A stretch of 64,000 nt of DNA from Azophilus sp965214305 (lineage in GTDB: Bacteria > Pseudomonadota > Gammaproteobacteria > Pseudomonadales > Azotimanducaceae), in contig OZ243949.1 of the NCBI GenBank assembly GCA_965214305.1, forward strand, positions 496,001 through 560,000. Reading direction: 5' to 3'. This document shows, piece after piece, positions 56,601 through 62,600 of the stretch. Position 1 is the stretch's first letter. The number at the start of each line of letters is the position of its first letter. Below the pieces are notes generated by a model. That model did not search any database, had not been told where the DNA came from, and worked only from the letters and a program-made list of their open reading frames with translations. A program made the position numbers and the translations under genes.

Positions 56601-59600
56601 GGTCGACGAGGGCAACGACACGAGCGCGACCACCGACATGACCTTCACGGTGACGCTCTCGGCCGCGAGCGGCCAGACGGTGACCGTGCCCTACACGCTC
56701 GGCGGCACCGCCGATGCGGGCGACGACTACACCGACCCCGCCACCAAGTCGGTGACCATCGCCGCCGGCGCCACGACCGCCAACATTGTCATCCCGGTCA
56801 AGGGCGACGAGCTGGACGAGGCGAACGAGACGGTCATCGTCACCCTGGGCAGTCCGACCAACGCCACCGTCTCCACCGCCGAGGGCGCCGGCACCGGCAC
56901 GGGCACCATCACCGACGACGACACCCGCGGCGTGACGGTGACCCCGACATCCAAGGCGCTGACGCTGGCGGAGGCCGACGACGGCACCACCGACAGCGTG
57001 ACCGAGAACGAGGCCAGCTACACGGTGGTGCTGACGAGCGAGCCCACGGGCAGCGTGACGGTGGCCATCACCAACCCGCGGAACTCTCCAGTGACGCTGG
57101 ACACGACCTCGCTCACCTTCACCACCAGCGACTGGGACGATGCCCAGACGGTCACCGTGACGGCGGCGGACGACGACATCGACAACGCGGGGGACGAACG
57201 CACGGCGACCCTCGCCCATGCCGTGAGCGGCGGCGGCTACGGGGCGTCGGAGAACTTCAATGTGCGGGTGACGGTGACCGACGACGACGAGTCCGGGTTC
57301 GCCTTCGATCCGGCTTCTCTGACGGTGACGGAGGGCGGCGCCGGCGGGACCTACACAGTGGCGCTGGCGAGCCGGCCGACCGGCGCGGTGACGGTGACGG
57401 TGTCGGCGCCCGCCGGGGAGCAGGTCACCCTGGACGGCCCGGACGCGGACAGCGCCTTCACTAGGAGCGAGACGGTCGAGTTCACCACCGGCAACTGGAG
57501 CAGGGCGCAGACGGTGACGGTGCGGGCGGGCGAGGACGACGACGCGGCCGGCGACACGGCGACGCTCAGCCACGCGGCGAGCGGCGGCGGCTACGGCGCG
57601 GTGACGGGCGCCCTGGCGGTGACGGTGGCCGACGACGACACGCCGGGGCTGGCGTTCGACCCGGCCTCGCTGACGGTGGCGGAGGGCGGCAGCGGCAGCT
57701 ATGAGGTGGCGCTGGCGACAAAGCCGTCGGCGGCGGTGGAGGTGACGCTGACCGCCCCCGCCGGGCTTGCGGTGGACACGGACGGGGACACCGGGGGCAA
57801 CCAGAACACGCTGTCGTTCACGACCGCCAACTGGGCCACGGGCCAGCCGGTCACCGTCACGGCGGCCGATGACAACCTGCATCAGGCGACGGCCCGCGCC
57901 CTGTCCATCGCCCACGCCGCCAGCGGCGGCGACTACGCGTCGGTGACGGGCAGCCTGGCGGTGTCGGTGACGGACGACGACGGAGCGCCCACCCTCGCCA
58001 TCGCCGACGCGAGCGCGGCCGAGGGCGACGCCGTCACCTTCACCGTCACCCGCGCCGGGGCGACTGGGGCGGCGGCGAGCGTTCAGTGGGCCACCGCCGC
58101 CGACGCCCGCGAGGGGGCGGCGCAGGCCACTGCTGGGACCGACTACACGGCGGTGACGACGGCGCGCACCCTCACCATCGACGCAGGCGACACCACCTCG
58201 ACCTTCACGGTGGCGACCGCCGAGGACAGGGTCGACGAGCCGGACGAGACCTTCCTGGTCAGGCTCGCCGGCGCCACCGGCGCCACCGTCACCGACGACG
58301 AGGCCGTGGGCACCATCACCGACGACGACGACGCGCCGACGGGCATCGCGCTGTCGGTGGATCCGACCTCGGTGGCGGAGGACGCGGCCGCGGCGGCCAC
58401 CGTCACCGTCACCGCGACGGTCTCCGGCGGCACCACCTACGCCGCTGTGACCACGGTGGCGGTCACGGTGGGGGACAGCGCCGACAGCGCCGTGTCGGGC
58501 ACCGACTACGCGGCGGTGAACGGCTTCAACATCACCATCCCGGCGGGGGCGGCGAGCGCGGAGGGCACGTTCAGCCTCGACCCGACCGACGACAGCGTCG
58601 CCGAGGGCGCCGAGACGCTGACGGTGTCCGGCGCCTCGGGCAGCATTGACGTGACCGGCGCCGAGGTCACCATCGCCGACGACGAGGGCGCCCCGACCGC
58701 GACCCTGGCGCTCACCCCCGCCACCATCGACGAGAGCGGCGCCACCAATGTCAGCACGGCGACCGCGACCTTGAGCGCGGCGAGCAGCGAGGCGCTGACG
58801 CTGACGGTGTCGGCGGGCGCGGGGGTGACGCTGAGCAGCAACAAGGCGCTCACCATTGCCGCCGGGCAGACGGCGAGCACGGGCACGGTCACCCTCACCG
58901 CCATTGACAACGACGTGGACGCGGCCGACCTCGAGGTCACGGTGTCGGCGGCGGCCGCGGGCGGCAACGGCGTCGCCGCCCCGGCCTCTGTGACGCTCAC
59001 CATCGCCGACGACGACGCCCGGGGGGTGACGGTCAGCCCGGCGTCCAAGGCGCTCACCCTGGCGGAGGCCGACGACGGCACCACCGACAGCGTGGCCGAG
59101 AACGAGGCCAGCTACACCGTGGCGCTGACGAGCGAGCCGACGGGCAGCGTGACGGTGGCCATCACCAATCCCAGCGGCTCGCCGGTGACGCTCGACAAGG
59201 CCAGCCTCACCTTCACCGCCGAGGACTGGTACACCGCCCAGACGGTGACCGTCACGGCGGTGGACGACGACCTCGACAATCCGAACGACCGGCGCACGGC
59301 GACCCTCGCCCATGCCGTGAGCGGCGGCGGCTACGGGGCGTCGGAGAACTTCAACGTGTCCGTCACCGTCACCGACGACGACGGCCCCCCGACGGTGTCG
59401 GTGGGCGACGCCACGGCGGTCGCCGAGGGCGACGACGGCGACCGCACCGACATGACCTTCACGGTGACGCTCTCGGCCGCGAGCGGCAAGACGGTGACCG
59501 TGCCCTACACGCTCTCGGGCACCGCGGCGGCGGACGCCGACTACGCCGACCCCGCCACCAAGTCGGTGACCATCGCCGCCGGCGACACCACCGCCGACAT

Positions 59601-62600
59601 CGTCATCGCCGTCACCGGCGACGAGGTGGACGAGCCCAGCGAGACGGTCGTCGTCACCCTGGGCGCGCCGGCCAACGCCACCGTCTCCACCGCCGAGGGC
59701 GCCGGCACCGGCACCGGCACCATCACCGACGACGACGCGACGCCGGTGGCGACGCTGGTGCTCGACCCCGCCTCCATCACCGAGAACGCCGGGGTGAGCA
59801 CGGTGACCGCGACGCTCTCGGGCGCCTCCAGCGCGGCGGTGACGCTCACCGTCGCCGCCGCCCCCGTCGCCCCCGCCGTGGCCGGGGACTTCACCCTCGC
59901 CGGCGCCACCCTCACCATCGCCGCCGGGCAGACGGCGAGCACCGGCGCCGTCACCGTCACCGCGGTCAACAACGCCCTCGACGCCGCCGACAGGACGGTC
60001 ACCGTCTCGGCCACCGCCGCCGGCGGCAACGGCGTCGCCGCCCCGGCCTCTGTGACGCTCACCATCACCGACGACGACGGCCGCGGCGTGACGGTGGCGG
60101 GCGCACCGCTCACCCTGGCCGAGGCCGACAACAGCGCCACCGAGAACGCCAAGGAGAATGAGGCCAGCTACACGGTGGTGCTCGACAGCGAGCCCACCGC
60201 CACCGTGACGGTGGCCATCACCAACCCGCAGAACTCGCCGGTGACGCTCGACACGGCCCGCCTCACCTTCACCACCGGCAACTGGAACCGGCCGCAGACG
60301 GTCACCGTCACCGCGGTGGACGACAGCATCGACAACGCGGGCGATGAGCGCACCGCGACCCTCGCCCACGCCGTGAGCGGCGGCGGCTACGGGGCGACGG
60401 AGGATTTCGAGGTGGCGGTCACGGTCACCGACGACGACGCAGCACCGACGGCGCTGACGCTGACGGTCGACGCCGACACCGGCGCCGAGGGGGTGCAGGC
60501 GTCCGTCGCCGAGGACGGCGGGGCGAAGACCGCGCGCGTCACCGCGACCCTGGCCGGCGCCACCACCTTCGCCACGGCGACGACGGTGACGGTGGCGGTG
60601 GGCGCCGCCGCCGACAGCGCCACCGAAGGCACCGACTACGCCGCCGTCGCCGACCAGACCCTCACCATCGCCGCCGGGGAGCGGAGCGGCCATGCGGAGT
60701 TCACGCTGACGCCGACCCAGGATGTGCTCGCCGAGGGCGCCGAGGCCATCAGCCTGGACGGCACGGCGACGGGCCTCACCGTGACCGGGGCGACGCTCTC
60801 GCTCACCGACGACGACGCCGCCCCGACGGGCATCACGCTCTCGGTCTCGCCCGCCGCCGTCGGCGAGGGGGCGGGCGAGACCGGGGTCACGGTGACCGCC
60901 ACGGTGAACGGCGCCACCCGCTATCCGGACGCGAAGACGGTGCGGGTGACGGTGGGCGGCGGCACCGCGACCGCCGGCGCCGACTACGCCGCGGTGTCGG
61001 CCTTCGACATCACCATCGCGGCCGGGGCGGCCAGCGGGGAGGCGGATTTCGACCTGACGCCCACCCAGGACACGGTGGCCGAGGGCGCCGAGACCATCGA
61101 TGTGAGCGGCGCCGCCACCGGCCTCGCGGTGACCAAGGCGACCCTGTCGCTCACCGACGACGACACGGCCCCCACCCTCGCCATCGCCGACGCGAGCGCG
61201 GCCGAGGGCGAGGCCGTCACCTTCACCGTCACCCGCGCCGGGGCGACGGGGGCGGCGGCGAGCGTGCGGTGGGCCACCGCCGCCGACGCCCGCGAAGGGG
61301 CGGCGCCGGCCGCCGCCGGCGCCGACTACACGGCGGTGACGACGGCGCGCACGCTGTCCTTCGCCATCGGCGACACCACCGCGACCTTCACCGTGGCCAC
61401 CACCGAGGACAGGGTCGACGAGCCGGACGAGACCTTCCTGGTCAGGCTCGCCGGCGCCACCGGCGCCACCGTCACCGACGACGAGGCCGTGGGCACCATC
61501 ACCGACGACGACGACGCGCCGACGGGCATCGCGCTGTCGGTGGATCCGACCTCGGTGGCGGAGGACGCGGCCGCGGCGGCCACCGTCACCGTCACCGCGA
61601 CGGTGACGGGCAGCACCACCTACGCGGCGGCGACCACGGTGGCGGTGACGGTGGGGGACAGCGGCGACAGCGCCGTGTCGGGCACCGACTACGCCGCGGT
61701 CTCGAACTTCAACATCACCATCCCCGCCGGGCAGGCGAGCGCGGAGGGCACGTTCAGCCTCGACCCGACCGACGACAGCGTCGCCGAGGGCGCCGAGACG
61801 CTGACGGTGTCCGGCGCCTCGGGCAGCATTGCCGTGACCGACGCCGAGGTCACCATCGCCGACGACGACGGTTCGCCGACGGCGACGTTGGCGCTGACCC
61901 CCGCCACTATTGATGAAAGCGGCGCCACCAATGTCAGCATGGTGACTGCGAGCTTAAGCTCGGCGAGCAGCGAGGCGCTGACGCTGACGGTGTCGGCGGG
62001 GGCGGGGGTGACGGTGAGCGACAACAAGGTGCTGACCATCGCCGCCGGCCAGGCCGCGAGCACCGGCACGGTGACGCTGACCGCCATTGACAACGACGTG
62101 GACGCGGCCGACCTCGAGGTCACGGTGTCGGCGGCGGCCGCGGGCGGCAACGGCGTGGCCAACCCGGACGATGTGACCCTGACGGTGGCCGACGACGACA
62201 CCCGCGGCGTGACGGTGGCCGGCGCCCCGCTCACCCTGGCCGAGGCCGACAACGCCGACACCAGCGATGCCAAGGAAAACGAGGCCAGCTACACCGTGGT
62301 GCTGATGAGCGAGCCGACGGCCGACGTGACGGTGACCCTCACCAACCCCAGCGGCTCGCCGGTGACGCTCGACAAGACCCGCCTCACCTTCACCGCCGAG
62401 GACTGGAGCACGGCCCAGACGGTGACGGTGACGGCCACCGACGACAGCATCGACAACGCGGGCGATGAGCGCACCGCGACCCTCGCCCACGACGTCAGCG
62501 GCGGCGGCTACGGGGCGACGGAGGATTTCGAGGTGGCGGTCACGGTCACGGACGACGACGCGGCGCCGACGGCGCTGACGCTGACGGTCGACGCCGACAC

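Noticed and set aside
54541..60693. Minus-strand open frame of 2,050 codons, and similar frames at 46999-49422, 50335-51837, 52234-53685 and 61954-62814
   Set aside because: They lie antisense to the giant gene. Their Arg/His/Gly-rich repeats are the reverse reading of GC-rich Calx-beta codons, and the plus frame has clear domains.
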